A DNA stretch of 64,000 nt from Bagarius yarrelli (taxonomy: Eukaryota > Chordata > Actinopteri > Siluriformes > Sisoridae): positions 840,501 through 904,500 of the forward strand of contig VCAZ01000133.1 in NCBI GenBank assembly GCA_005784505.1. The letters run 5' to 3'. The position numbers and the translations under genes were made by a program. The notes beneath the pieces are model-generated. The model was not told the DNA's origin, did not search any database, and saw only the letters and a list, made by a program, of their open reading frames with translations. This document shows positions 24,545-37,369 of this stretch, piece after piece; within the stretch, counting starts at the first letter, position 1; every line of letters starts with the position of its first letter.

Positions 24545-24560
24545 TGGCGCCCTCTGGTGG
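24545..24560 (-). promoter_or_regulatory. Strong CTCF-like motif
   Basis: The segment TGGCGCCCTCTGGTGG is, on the minus strand, CCACCAGAGGGCGCCA, a near-consensus CTCF core. It lies between the cdc25b and noto domains and could act as an insulator or loop anchor. This is a single-motif inference. Confidence 0.45.
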
Positions 24561-26371
24561 TGGGAGGGCGGTATCGTTACAACATTATCGAATTACTTTT
24601 ATTTACGATCTGCTAAAATGTAAACAATTACATTATTATAACTGGATAAATTAAAATGCTATTTATTTTTTTGGTCACTGTTGTTAATGACAAACATTAG
24701 TTAATTGTCAGGATTTATAAATTCATTGCTTTTGAACGGTGGGGTTGGGAACCGTGGTTGTAAAACAAGAGGTCATTTTAAAAAAACTTTGTTGTATGTG
24801 TTTGTTTATTACACATTGTTTAAAATAATTTCCAGACTATGATTATTTTATTTTCAATTTTACAGACATTCTTATCCAGAGCATCCTTAACCAGTGCTTT
24901 GAGTCTGATGTGATCCCATTTACGTTCTTCATATCATCTAAGAGTTTGTCTTTGACACTGTTGCCTCTGCCTTATTAAATGGAGATAAAAATCATTTTAC
25001 ATTTAAAACTTTTAACATTTTAATCTTTTTATATTTCTATAAATGTCATTTGTTAACCGACTATACAAATAATATGTAGTGTAATTAGTTAAATGTAACT
25101 TAATGTGACATTCAGGACTTATAATAATCTTTCGTTTTTTACATTATTTTTTGCTTGTAAAAAGTGGCCTATATGTTTAATGATCCTTTGCAAACTTTGT
25201 CTATCCATTTAGTCTTGTATGACTCAAAAACACAGTATGTGCAATTTCATTAAAAAAAGACAGGTTAAAAATCATGCATGTGAAAAAATTAAAATAAAAG
25301 CTGAATTAATCAATTTATGCTAAATATTAAGCATTAGTAAACCACTAAAACACATTATTATTGTAAGCTTATAATGTTAAAAGAATAAAAAAACATTATA
25401 TTATTATTATATTCTAAAAAAGTTTATGACAAAGTATTTTTTAAGTTTAAAGTGGCTTGACATGTATTAAACACGATGATGATGAAGTATCATGATTTAG
25501 ATGCTGGTATTCGACCAGCAGATGGTGTGGTAGATTTAACAACCTTGCATGCATTGCCAACATTGCTTGCCAAACAATTCTGCATGCAGGTGAGACTACA
25601 CTTAGGGCTTAAGTGGATATTTAACCACTGATTCACCCTGAATACTTGAACTTTAAATACCTATAGCTGGGAACTGATTCTTAAAATCCCAATATTATTA
25701 ATTAATTTGTTATAGCTTATTCACAGATTCTTTATTGTTGTCTTCTGACTGGGGTGCACATTACATGCACATTTACATTACTGCACCTTTGATTTTGATA
25801 TCTCTGTCTGTGAAATGTAAGTATGTGTAATGTAAGATTAATAGTTTAAACTGTTTTACAAAAACATCATACAATTAGTGATTTATTTTGACTTAGCTGA
25901 CAGTGTTAAATTAGCTGTGAGATTCCCAGCCAAATACGCAATAGAGTGAGTGAGCGACAAAAAGCAAGTCATTATTAAACAGCAACGACAGGGCTTTATT
26001 GGTCTATATACTCATTTTATGCTTATACATAGGAATTACACGCATATAATTATACGAATATTTAAAATCCATTTTTAAATCTTTTTTAAAATCGATCACC
26101 AATGATAAATAAAGTATTTAAACATGTAACTGACTGTTACTTGTTGCCCAAGTGTGCCTTGCAGGGTGATACCACTAAATAGCACAAAATAGAAAAAAAG
26201 CAAGGCAATATTGTACCAAACTTGAGTATAGCCAGCACAACAAGCAGAAATCAAACCAATCAGCCAAGAGGGAAAGTGGCAAAGTATGATGGAAAGGTTG
26301 CTGTAAAGAAAATTGACATCACCAGAAATTGTAATAAGTAAATCCTCTGTTTTGAGAACAGAACTATAGAG

Positions 26372-26456
26372 CTTTTATAATCTGTTTTGGAAATTACTTA
26401 CTGTCCATTTTTTGGCAGTAGCTATTGTAATTAATTTCCAAAACAGATTATAAAAG
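26372..26456. repeat. Perfect 25-bp inverted repeat with 35-nt loop
   Basis: Arms at 26372-26396 and 26432-26456 are exact reverse complements; the left arm begins 'cttttataatctg' and ends 'gttttggaaatta'. The loop is 26397-26431. The transcript could fold into a 25-bp stem. A recent MITE, a structural hairpin or a small-RNA precursor are all possible. Confidence 0.8.
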
Positions 26457-26754
26457 TAGCAATGGAATGAATGCTAAAGTCTACAGAATTATTGTGTCGG
26501 ACAAAACAAAATGCCTGATCCGATACTTTTGGAATAGACTTTAAACCTGGCTTCTAAATTTCATATTTCTTGAATATGGCAAATAGGCTGAGTTCAAATT
26601 GCCATTATACTAGCACTCTAAATAGCCTGATCAGCATCACACTGGACATGAGACAGTAATACAGCTTAAATACACTAAGATGCCAGTACCTTTTCTTTAG
26701 ACAATTTATGCTAGCAAAAGGAAACTAAGAAAGCAGAAACTTTCTTCGAGTCAA

Positions 26755-27120
26755 GTCACCTTTATTTATATAGTGCTTTTAACGATTGAGATTGTTTTAA
26801 AGCAGCTTTACAGAATCTCATTAAAAAGACAATATTAAACACTCACTAAAACATTTAATTTGATTAATATCTATAAATTAAGTTCCCCTACCGAAGCAAG
26901 CCAGCGGCTACTAAAACTCCATTTGTGACAGAAAAAAAACCTTGGAAGAAACCAGACTTAGTCAGGGGGTCTCCTCTGGCCAGACAAACCAGTAGGTTAT
27001 CCATACTGCAGTAAAGTTTCCGTCCAGATGGCCATCTAGAAGACAAGACCATCACTGGGAAACGGCCTTGTTGTCTTCAAGTGATGGTGACGACGGTGAG
27101 CTCGGGATAACAAAGAACAG
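26755..27120 (-). repeat. LINE-tail-like interspersed repeat
   Basis: It starts with 'agtcaagtcacctttattta' and 'tatagtgcttttaacgattg', then 'ttaaagcagctttacag'. This is the reverse complement of the 'aaagctgctttgtgacaa' plus tail seen in the LINE at 61646-62703. It continues with 'ttggaagaaaccagacttag', a typical companion segment. No coding part is present. Confidence 0.5.
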
Positions 27121-27135
27121 ACATAGTTCTGATGA

Positions 27136-27326
27136 TTTGCATTTGCAGCATTTGGCAGACGCTCTTATCCAGAGCGACTTACATTTGTCTTATTTATACA
27201 ACTAAGCAATTGGGGGTTAAGGGCCTTGCTCAGGGGCCCAGCAGTGGTGCCTTGGTGGAGCTGGGAATTGAACCTACAATCTTCAGGTTAGTAGTCCAAC
27301 ACCTTAACCATGAGCCACCACTTCCA
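27136..27326 (-). repeat. tRNA-derived SINE, full length
   Basis: Reverse-oriented copy with 'gcatttggcagacgctctta', 'tccagagcgacttacattt', 'gcaattgggggttaagggcc' and the head end 'accatgagccaccacttcc'. It is among the best preserved copies and lies directly beside another repeat at 26755-27120. Confidence 0.8.
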
Positions 27327-27404
27327 TAAATAATGAAAATGTGTGTATTATGTGTAGGCCAGTTTAAAGAGATGTGTCATTAATCTAGTTTTAAACTGGT
27401 GGAC

Positions 27405-27546
<142 letters not shown>

Positions 27547-30500
27547 TTTTTGGTCTTCCTCTTTGCCTTCTACCTGCTAGCTCAGAGTCAATCATAAAAT
27601 TATAACTGTGACAATTCACTGACAATAAAAATTTCACCATACATTTTACGTGAAGGAAATAGCAAATATAAAACATTCTTTTTTATTATGTCTTTTTATG
27701 ATTAAAAAAAAAACATGGGTTAATTTTAGCGTATTATTCTCTAGAGTGTCACTAATGTCAAATCTCAACTGTTTAATGCACCCTAATGACTATTAGACAA
27801 GCTTTATTTAAAAACAAACTTTCCTCCAATGACCTTGTGTATTTATATGACACATCTCCATGGATGCAGGTCTTTGATGTCAGATTTCTGAGAAAAGACT
27901 CAGTAGAAGACATCAAAAAATCTCACATGAACACAAACGCTGAATAAAATAGCCCAAAAAAAATCACTGCTACTTTTTAAGTTAATCTATACATCCAAAA
28001 TCAGATCTTTGTGTTAAGTTTAATTAAATGTTTATTAAACTTAAATGTTTATTAAATTTCTAAGCAGTTTAGAATTTCAAACAAAACTCACATTTAAATA
28101 GATTGTTAAAAATGTTATTTTAACAATATAATGAGTCAAGCTACTAAAATAAAAAAAGTTTTTTAATGATTAATTATTTTTGACTATATAAAAAGTCAAG
28201 CCACTGACATTTCTAAAAAGGTAGAACATATTACATATTGTTTTAAATGTGCAGTTTTTGTCAAAATCTAAAATTTAATTTCAGGCTAAATTATAGTAAC
28301 TAATCACTGCAGTCTTTAATGCCACATATTCTCTTTTCCTTCTCTTTTCTTTCTCTCGGGTGCCTGTAAACTTACAGGAAGTGTAAACACTGATGAAGTG
28401 TCAAAGTCCAACCCACCACTTCTCACCTCCATTAAAGGGTGTCTCCATGCATAACTTTCTCAAATACCCCTTATAGTACCGCTAGGCCTCTAAAACACCC
28501 CCATATAAAGCCCCCCTCTGCTTCTGGACCACCTGCATAGTGGCATTTAAGGAATAGGCTCATACATTACATATTGCTTGATGGGTTTTATGAGATTTCA
28601 ACAAACATCACACTCTGTGTGCATTGTGTGACTTTCTCACACTGTCCTAGCACACTGTAATACTGTCACTGAATGTGTGAGGCACTATTGTAACACAAAG
28701 CTGAGAAGGTTTTGTATTTGTGGTTGGTGCAATAAATTCATTACATACATTATTCTGTATATTTTTAAAAATGCAAATATCACTGGATGATTTGTTGTTA
28801 CGATATAATTAATCTTTATACTATTCGATTGTTATAATAGTGTATGTTAAAGTTAATACGATTAGAATTGGTGTATATTTTTATATTTCTGATTTTTTTA
28901 AATTCCTGGATGTATACGCACTAATACTAATACTTTTTAAACAATGTGTATTTCTGAAATTTAGAATCTTGAAATCATTACTCTTCGAGGTGGGAATAAA
29001 ATAAAGTTTATTAGATGGTAAAGTGTGTAAGTTCCACTAAGATGTATTGTTCCAACTACGAAGGTCACAGAACACTGCGCCTGTGGGGTAATGACGCATT
29101 AGTCACACCTACAGAACGAGTGTGAGAAAGAGCAAGGGTTTAGAGCCTGCAATCTTCAGGATGCCTGAATGATGCTTAGTGCTACAGGAGAAATTCTGAC
29201 AGGGATTACACAATTAGTCCATCAAGTAAGACGAGGTGGGGTCTAACAGTGCCAGACAGCCTGAATACACAAGATTTTAAATTGCGCTGGGTTTTTTCCC
29301 CGAAAATGCATTTTGTGTCTTACTATCAGTCTCATTATTGTTATCACATTATGTTTTAACAGTTATAAGAAAAAAAGGGTTTACAGTGTTAGCTTTAATG
29401 TCCAAAACAATTTGAATGTAAATTTTATGTGTGAGCAATAATACCAGCAATATTACAGGCTGGTAATAAGGGAGGAAAAATGCTGCTAAATTGCACATCA
29501 TGTAAACTGGGATAGAGTACATTCGTACTGTCATTAGTAATTCCTGGGCAGTGTTACACAGCAGACACCAAAGTTCTATAATTTGCACATATTCTCACTT
29601 ACTTCATTTGTGACAATTTAAACAAATCTTAACTTACTAATATATGTTTCAACAGAATCATGAGTGTGATATAACATTGGGGGGGGGGCTGCAATCTCTG
29701 TGTCTTTAATAAATATATAATATATATTTGAAAACTATTTCTTTTTTAGTACATTAAAAAATAGCACTATGAATGTAATAATTTAAGAATAATGCTATCT
29801 TAATATGAGTTAAAAGCAAAGTGTTTAATGTGTTCAAAAAATTTAGAAATTTATTTTCCATGCTAAGGGTGACATGCACATATTTTATTTAACTCAGTAC
29901 TGTTTAAGAGAAATACACTTGTAACCTCCTAAAATTGTTCTGTTGTTAACTTCTTTTTATGTTTTTTTATATTTGTTTGTGCTCAGATGCTATTTCATTG
30001 ATGACAAATTTTATCACCTTCATTCATATTTTTGGTATCAGGGAAATGGCATTTAAACATTATTAATAAATACATATTCACAAGCAGCCTGATAATGCAT
30101 GTTAATTTTGCCTAGTTTCTGTTTAAGACTATAGGATCAGCTTATGGAACAAAAACAATTTCTGTCTGTCACTATATAATAATTAAATACTATGAGAGAC
30201 CTTCCTTTTAACTGCACACTGAAAAGATAGAGGCAGTTGAAATAATTGTCTGTTTTAGAAATAATTGTCCATTTTGACTGAAATTTAGCTTTTTAATTCC
30301 ATTTTTCACCTCTACCACTGTAGAGTTCTTTAATAGCCTGAAATCAGGTGTGTATTGGAGCCAGACGTGGTTTACCGGGTCATCCACCCAAACCACTCAT
30401 TGATTTGGGGCCAATGACTCATTATTGTTTCATCCCAATGACCCTGACAATCTGTGCAAAAGAAAAAGAATGAGCTTCTGCAATGAGATGGCCCATTCAT

Positions 30501-31189
30501 GTTTACTGTGGCTGCTTAGTGCACACATTAATGGAGCTGGATAAAGAAGGTTTGATGTCTGTTGAATAGATTTAGGTGAGAATATTGGTCCATTTTCACC
30601 TCGGTTATAATGATGATGATCAGTATGTTCATGAACTTCATTACAAAGCAGGATACAAGGATACTTTGATAATGTGTGTAGTGAAAGAGTATACCTGTGT
30701 TTTGTCTCTTTTATTGTTTTTCAAAACCGGCAAAATAAAACATAAATAAATCGTACAAAATAAGCACTTCTGTGCTTTTTTCCAAATGCTTTAGTTTATC
30801 AAGATCAGCATTCATATAGACTTCTAAAATTCTATAAAGGAAAACTTCTGTAAAACAGATTTTGAGCAGTGAAAGTAATCAGTAGTAGGTATGTGCATTT
30901 TAGTGAAGTTGGGATATTTACATGAGGAATGTTGTGTCGTAGGAGGGACAGCTACTGTTCTCCAATATGACTATGAAAAGACCTTTAAGACCTCAGTGTA
31001 TTCTTTGTCTGGCTCCAATACACAAATTCAAACTTAGCCTTGAGTTTGGGTGGTCAGATCAACTTGACCTATTCCTTTTCAGACATGCCCCAGTGGTTAT
31101 AGAAAATAAAGATCACACTTATGAATTATAATAGTGCAATATCTCATTACTGAGGACATTTTATCCAATAATAATAACTTGCATCCGTT
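27547..31189. other. Desert upstream of noto, with candidate regulatory blocks
   Basis: No exon was found. More complex, less AT-rich blocks lie at about 28330-28560, 29030-29260 and 30290-30470. The second holds TCACACCT (29103-29110), the reverse of the T-box half site AGGTGTGA; the third holds AGGTGTGT near 30346. These are candidates for noto enhancers on motif grounds only. Confidence 0.35.
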
Positions 31190-31382
31190 GGGAAAGTGGT
31201 AACGCAGTGGTCAAGGTGTTGGACTGCTAGTTGGAATATCGGGTTCTAGATTTTCAGCACCACCAAGTAGGCTCTGCTGGGCCCTTTAGCAAGGCCTCTA
31301 AAATTCAGTTGCTGTGTTGTATAAAATAATTAAATGTACATTGCTCTGAAAAGGGGCATCTACCAAATGCCATAAACGTAAT
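31190..31382 (+). repeat. tRNA-derived SINE, diverged
   Basis: The head is 'gggaaagtggtaacgcagtg', then 'caaggtgttggactgctag', and a decayed tail 'ggggcatctaccaaatgcca'. It is about 2 kb upstream of noto. Confidence 0.7.
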
Positions 31383-31734
31383 TGCCTTTATTGTGGATAT
31401 ATGCAGTGTAGGAAAGAGTTCTGAATTTCCTTAACAAGCAGAACAGAAAACAGTATTAAACAAAACAAGCAGGAAAGGATAGATAACCTAACCTAACCTA
31501 ACCTAAGAAATAAAATAGAAAAAAAAAAAACCCCTAAAAGATATTTGATTCCTCTGTAAAGAGACACATAATGTCCACACTTGTCTCTGAGAGTGAAAGT
31601 GGTTGTGTGTTTAGGGTGTGTGGGGTTGGGGTGAGGGGATTGAAGTGAGAACTAAACGGTAATATGTAAAAACCGCCTCTCTCCGCTTGATTCCTGTCTC
31701 CCATAACTGTTCAAAAAACACGTTAATAAACAAG

Positions 31735-32060
31735 GAAGTTCTGCCAGGGTGGTGGACCAGCGGCGGTACAGAGGCGCACACAGATGTGCCGTGGGCTGCT
31801 GTTTGCCTGCTTCATTAAGCGCTTTGGTGTCAGGCGCGGCGCTGTAATTAGAAAACGCTCAGGTCAAAGGCAAAGTCGTGTTTGAGTGCGTTTTAGCGAG
31901 TCCTTTCGAGTGCTCCCAGCTCACGCCAATGAGCCCGAAGAGTTTGCAGAGCTGGTTATAATCCTTGGTTAAAAGAGACACTGTTTGTACTAATGCGGTG
32001 TAAGAAAACGAATCACTTCCCTTAGTGAAACCGGATCTTTTCATCTGCAGCGTTTCATCT
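31735..32060. promoter_or_regulatory. Candidate upstream regulatory block of noto
   Basis: A GC-richer island (for example 'gtcaggcgcggcgctgtaat') in AT-rich surroundings, 1.1-1.4 kb upstream of the noto start. It contains homeodomain-type TAATTA (as 'gtaattag') and a CTTTGGTG stretch. It has no exon features. Regulatory role is inferred from composition and position. Confidence 0.35.
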
Positions 32061-32967
32061 CCTAATTGACAATCAACAATGTGAAAGTCCTTCTAAACAC
32101 CTCACACACACAAATTTTAATACCAGTTAGGTTTTTATGTTGGATTTGATATAGCTGTACTTTATCATGTAATTTTTTAAATCAAAACTCCACGCTTCTT
32201 TCTATTTATTAATAAGTGGTCAGATCCTGGATCAGGACTCTCAGTGGATTTACTTAAACAGTAGAAATCATCATCGGGGCTGCGTGAGGAAAGTGACGCC
32301 AGGACAAAACTACCGAAATAGGCCATTGCAAAACTGTAAAACCCCACACCTCGTCTAAAAGGTTCGTTCCCGAACATGATTTCGAGGGAGGAGATGTGCT
32401 TATTGTGCTTACACGAAAGAACACGTAACGATCGCCCAGAACAGACCTGCGACTTTCATTTGACACATTTAGACTGAAACTGAGATAATGCACCGTCACT
32501 ACCATTGCAGGTGTCAAATGTTGCACATGCATTTAAACCACACTAATGCAGTAGACCTGTTCATTTAAATACAAGTTATACTAAAACACATGGTTTTAAA
32601 CTGAAATGTAATTAAAACGTTCTGCTGTGTGTGTGTTTTTTTCCCTTGTTGAACTGAATGTGGGGGTATTTGTTCCGCTGTGTGGCGCATTCGGCGGCGC
32701 GCTTTGATTTCCGAGAGCCGAAATAAGATGATTTGGGAGCATCAATAGCCTCTCTCAGCTGCACAGGCCGCTTCTGGCTCAAACTACAGGAATTTGTACT
32801 AAATCTGGACCCCCGCTTCTCATCTCCTGACCCTTTTCTGTGTTCCCGGGTTACCTCCGGGGGCATATAGTGGCAAGAGCCATTAGGATATTTGACAGTC
32901 TCAGCTTGTTACAACTCCATCAGTTAATTGGATCCCTTGTAGCTCCGCTCGTTTGACTCATCTGCTA

Positions 32968-33031
32968 CTTTGAAAGACAAAGGCGCGAAAGGGGGTCGTT
33001 GACACCTCGCACTACTGGGAGTGTATAAAAG
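32968..33031 (+). promoter_or_regulatory. noto core promoter: TATA box with TCF/LEF-like and T-box-like sites
   Basis: TATAAAAG at 33024-33031 places the transcription start near 33055, about 100 bases before the ATG, and that leader holds no upstream ATG. Upstream are two TCF/LEF-like sites, CTTTGAAA (32968-32975) and ACAAAGG (32977-32983, reverse of CCTTTGT), and TGACACCT (33000-33007, reverse of the T-box half site AGGTGTCA). Wnt and Brachyury inputs to notochord homeobox genes are known; use of these sites is inferred. Confidence 0.6.
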
Positions 33032-33152
33032 AGCCGTGGCCTCTCCTGCTTATCATTCCACTCTTCTCAGCAGAGGCTTGAGGAACAGAGTGCCACGGAT
33101 AACTTGCTGCTTTCTTTTTTTAATTGCTTTTATTTTATCTCAAGTGGAAAAC

Positions 33153-34125
33153 ATGCAGATCCCTGCACGACCTCACGGATCCCATGGATTTTCATTGCGT
33201 CCACAGGCTACTCTCCACCCGGACTATGCCAGCAGTGCATATCTGGCCACAGCTGCAAAACCCAGCTCGGGGAAATCATTCACCATTGACGCTCTTCTCG
33301 CAAAGCCTGACAACACCGTACATCCTAAATCGAGTGCATTTCAGGGCACGCTGAACCATACGCCAACACCACCAGGTCTCTTTCTACATGCTGGACAGAT
33401 GTGTCCCCCACTTCCTCACTACCTGTACAGCCCGGCTATGATGCACACGCAATCCAGCTATTCACTCTACTGCTGTCCGCCCTACGGATACCAGTCAACC
33501 TGCCCGGGAACTGTTTATTCGCAAGGTAAGATTGGAGGCCTAAAACGATCAATTGTATCTAATGAATAAAACCAAAATCAAATCAGTGTTATTGTGAGTC
33601 ATATAACATAACTAAAATGTTTTGCAATTTTACAGGTGCCACATTGTCTAAAGCAGGAGTTCACTCGCACTACAAGCACAAAGGCGGCAAATCAAAGCGG
33701 ATGCGCACAAGCTTCACCAACGAGCAGCTGTCCCGCTTGGAGAAGGAGTTTGCGCGCCAGCAGTACATGGTGGGATCAGAGCGCTTCCTGCTCGCATCCG
33801 CACTCCAGCTTACAGAGGCGCAGGTAAATATCGAATCAACATGTGTTAAATTGTTTAGCTTTTCGCACACGTGGATTTTCAATAAATAGATATATCAATA
33901 TACTTAAAATGTATTTTTCTTCAGGTCAAAGTTTGGTTCCAGAACAGGCGCATCAAATGGAGAAAACAGAGTCTTGAGCAACAGCAGGCTAAACTTGCCA
34001 AACTGGGACTCGCAGTTCCGCCGAAAAGCCCTGGATCCCAAGGCCGTGAGGATGAGGGGGACGAGGACGAGCATGATTTCACCGAGGAATCTGATGTTGA
34101 TATCGATGACTCTCTGCACGCTTAA
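33153..34125 (+). CDS. noto: Notochord homeobox protein Noto (floating head), 3 exons
   Basis: Transcription factor needed for notochord fate in fish. Exons: 33153-33525, 33636-33823 and 33925-34125 (253 aa plus stop), with GT-AG introns of phase 1 and phase 0. The protein starts MQIPARPHG, carries an eh1-type Groucho-binding motif FTIDALL at residues 43-49, then a Ser/Pro/Tyr-rich stretch. Its Q50 homeodomain spans about residues 144-203 (RMRTSFTNEQ at its start, VKVWFQNRRIKW in helix 3). The tail is acidic (EDEGDEDEHDFTEESDVDID). The start codon was chosen because it follows a TATA promoter at the right distance and has A at -3; an in-frame upstream extension back to 33021 lacks an ATG context and would overlap the TATA box. 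Length and order match the vertebrate Not family. It lies 8.6 kb upstream of emx1 in the same orientation. Confidence 0.93.
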
Positions 34126-34312
34126 AAAGCATTTCAATGACTTTTACACAGCTTTTTGTACATATGTGGAATGCTACATATTCTGTAGTACTACCTTTTT
34201 TATACAAAAAAATCAATATATTTAAATAATAGATAGCTATATATTTAAGACCTTTCTGTATTTTTGCTCTTATTAGAGTACATTTTTTTCTTGTACACAC
34301 CTGTATGAATGA

Positions 34313-34318
34313 AATAAA
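34313..34318 (+). terminator. noto polyadenylation signal
   Basis: AATAAA about 190 bases after the noto stop codon, following an AT-rich 3' UTR. It is the first canonical hexamer downstream. Confidence 0.65.
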
Positions 34319-34329
34319 CAAAATATATA

Positions 34330-36920
34330 TTTTTCAAATGAATAACTAGTAGATGTATTTTGTGATTAATAAGGAGATTTGTTGAGGTTTGAGGTTATAT
34401 TTGGTAGAAAATACAGTAACATTCAATGAGGTCACAACCTGTCACAACCAGATGAAGAAATAGCATTTCTAAGACATCAAATTTTAGATAGAGCAAATGA
34501 AACATCAAAATCATCTATAGTTGTTGAGTGGTTAGATACTGCCTAATTAGGTCAAATGTGCAATATTACTTTTTATTTAAGATAAAATAAAAGTAAAATA
34601 AGTAATATCAGTTTAATTAACTTGAATAAATAAAAAGATTTAAAGGCTTAAATTTTTGTAAGAGGGTAACAGGCTTTATTTCCTAGAATAAAAGAAAAAA
34701 AAAAAAATACAGGGAAGGTTAGGTTTGATGGCTAAAGTATGTGTGATAAAAAAAAAACTTTGTATAGGCAAAGTATAGAGAAAATAATTTTAATGTTTCC
34801 ATCTATACAATTAAAAAATACTTAATTATAGGTCAATAAAACTTCAAGGAACAACTCAGTTGACAAGTCATAATTTACAATGAAGTCTTTATTTCTGTAT
34901 AAAACTCTTTCTAACGATTTAGAAATGCAAATAAACTTTCAGCAGGTAACTGTTTACAAAATCAAGAAAATGAAAGAAAACAACCCTTTGCTCATAGTTT
35001 TACTCTATTTGGCTAAATATCTATCTATTTTTAATAATCTATCTAAATTTAATAATAATTACTGTGGTGAAAATTTGAAATGGAGTGCTAAGTAAAGAGC
35101 AATGTAGAGTAATTTATACTGAAACTATTGGGTTTTCTATTGTTTAAGAACTGTGCCATGGGAATATGTGTAACCCTGTGAGCTAAATTGTCAGAGGTAG
35201 TACTAAATTAAATTACAGCAGTGGGAGTCAAACACTGGCACCAAGCAGATCGAATCGTGTGTCTCCTCTTCAGAGACAGAGCCTTTTAGGCATGGTGCTG
35301 TCCTCCTCTGGTGTTGTCTCTGTAGAACACTGAAACACTCTAAAGCCCGTTAGCATGGTGGCTTTGTGCAGCCGAAAGCCTGACGATAGTGATTAGTTTG
35401 GATTAGTAATCCTTGACTGAGAACACAGCTATGATTAGTTAACACACTTGTCACAATGTTTCTTTTCTGATCTCATAATCCAGTTAATCCTTAAAGGAAA
35501 GACTGCAGATATGCTAAACCATCAAAATAATGGTGAATTACAAGTATAGAACAATGAATTAAACAAATGGGAGATGATTTTAAACAAACTAATAAGCTTT
35601 AGGAGCATTCTTATCCTTCTGGTAAACCTAGGGGTTTAAAAAGGGTTCTTCAAAGGGTCCTAAGAGGCTCTATTTGGTTCTTTGCTAATAGAAACACACT
35701 CTATTGTAAAACCAAGAGAACAATCCAACACGCTTTCTAGATTAGTCAGCTTTAAAAAGAATTTACAATTCAGAGGAAATCAAAGCAGAGATTTTATAGT
35801 AAAATTCTACAGTAAAACTGAGCTTCTTAAATCTTACTTTTTGAATTACATTATAATGCATTTAAACACTATTTTTAAAAACAGGGTTAGGAGGTTTGTA
35901 AATTAATTATATCATAATAATGTAACTGTTGTATAATACTAGTTCTTATTACTTTTAACCTTTTTGACCAAATCAAATTAAATAAGTTTGATTAAAAATA
36001 AAAAACAGATTCTGTCCTGTCTAAAATGTTTAGAACTAAACATGTGCTAATAAGCAGCCAGAATGTTAATAATCCCAAAGCCCAAGTCATAGACAATAAT
36101 TTATAAAGGATTTTATTTAATATTCAACATACATAACACAGTGCAATAAAGTTAATTAATTTTGTAGACATTTGAACGCATCTAAGACACAACTTCTATA
36201 GTCAATCATAAATTAAAAAAAGATAATTTACTACAAAATGCTTTATATATATATATATATTATATATTTCACGTGATTACTGACTATAAAGATAAAATAG
36301 TCTATTGGGAAAGCACTGTCCTAAAGAGCAGCCACTGTTTAATTAATCTCACTTTTCAGCAGGTACTTGTAGTACCATAGAAAGCAGTCAGATAGAAGAG
36401 CATTATGGGGTGTAAAATGATATAAGATCTTGCTATTCTACCGTATACACCTTGTATCATTTAAATATCTCTTTCTTTCTCTTTTTCTCTCTGTCACAAC
36501 TTAGTTCTCTTTCTCTCTCATCTGGGGGGACTTTGGTGTGTGTGTGTGTGTTTGTGTGTGTATAAACAAGGCATCTCTGATGTATTCTAGTGTAATCCAC
36601 GGTAGTCTGAGAGATTTCGTGGGGTGGGGGTGGCTTGAGAAAAGCCACAGGAACAACAAGAAAGGGGAGTGGAGCTCACCAGTCCAATTAGTCGTTGTTC
36701 CTCTCTACTCCCCCAAATGTGCCCCAGTCTGCACCCCCTACTGTCAGCATTAGCACTAACGCTCAGCACTTTATCACTGCATTATATTCTTTACCACAAT
36801 GAAAAATGTATATAGATAGATTGTATATAGAGTGAAAAGACTTACGGTAGTGTCTCTTAGTTTCTCTTATCCTGTAAATTTCTGATTCTATCTGTCTGTC
36901 TCTCTCTCTATAACACCCCC

Positions 36921-36957
<37 letters not shown>

Positions 36958-37030
36958 ATCTTAATAAACTTTTGATGTGTTTTCATTTAAATAATTGTTC
37001 ATGTACAGAATGTACCTAAACATTTATTCC
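34330..37030. other. noto-emx1 intergenic DNA, left part
   Basis: No exon was found. Complex blocks lie at about 35240-35410 and 36520-36770; the second includes 'ggtgggggtggcttgagaaa' and 'ccagtccaattagtcgttg' (an antennapedia-class CAATTAG core). A short GT repeat lies at 36536-36560 and a CA repeat at 36920-36952. The blocks may be enhancers of noto or emx1. Confidence 0.35.
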
Positions 37031-37189
37031 GGTAGAGGAGTAGCTCAGTGGTTATGGTATTGGACCGCTGATTGGATCAATTCCCAGCACCACCAAGCTG
37101 CTGCTGCTGCTGGGCCCCTGAGCAAGGCTCTTATTCTGCAACTGCCCAGTTGGATAAATGAGATGAATGTAAGTTATTCTGGATGAAGG
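37031..37189 (+). repeat. tRNA-derived SINE with CTG expansion
   Basis: The head is 'ggtagaggagtagctcagtg', the middle 'agcaccaccaagctgctgct', and the diverged tail 'aagttattctggatgaagg'. A small CTG triplet run sits in the middle. Confidence 0.65.
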
Positions 37190-37369
37190 AAAAAATACAT
37201 TTATTTAGTCTTATAAAATAGTGAATTTATATACCTTTACAAAAGGACCTTCACAAAAACCAAGAGCTATTATTTTAGTCGTATAAAGGAAGCATAGGAA
37301 TGATGTGTATTTTAAAACGATCAAACCCGAAATAGAAGATTGTAAAAGTCTGGTGTTTGCATTTTATTT

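Noticed and set aside
31484..31506. Short (CCTAA)n array resembling telomere repeat
   Set aside because: A few copies of a five-base unit; the vertebrate telomere unit is six bases (CCCTAA), so this is an ordinary microsatellite.
33021..33152. N-terminal extension of noto in the same frame
   Set aside because: It overlaps the TATA box and presumed start site, and the ATG at 33153 matches the family start.
33254..33882. Antisense and other-frame open reading frames over noto exons
   Set aside because: Shadows of the real coding exons without domain matches.
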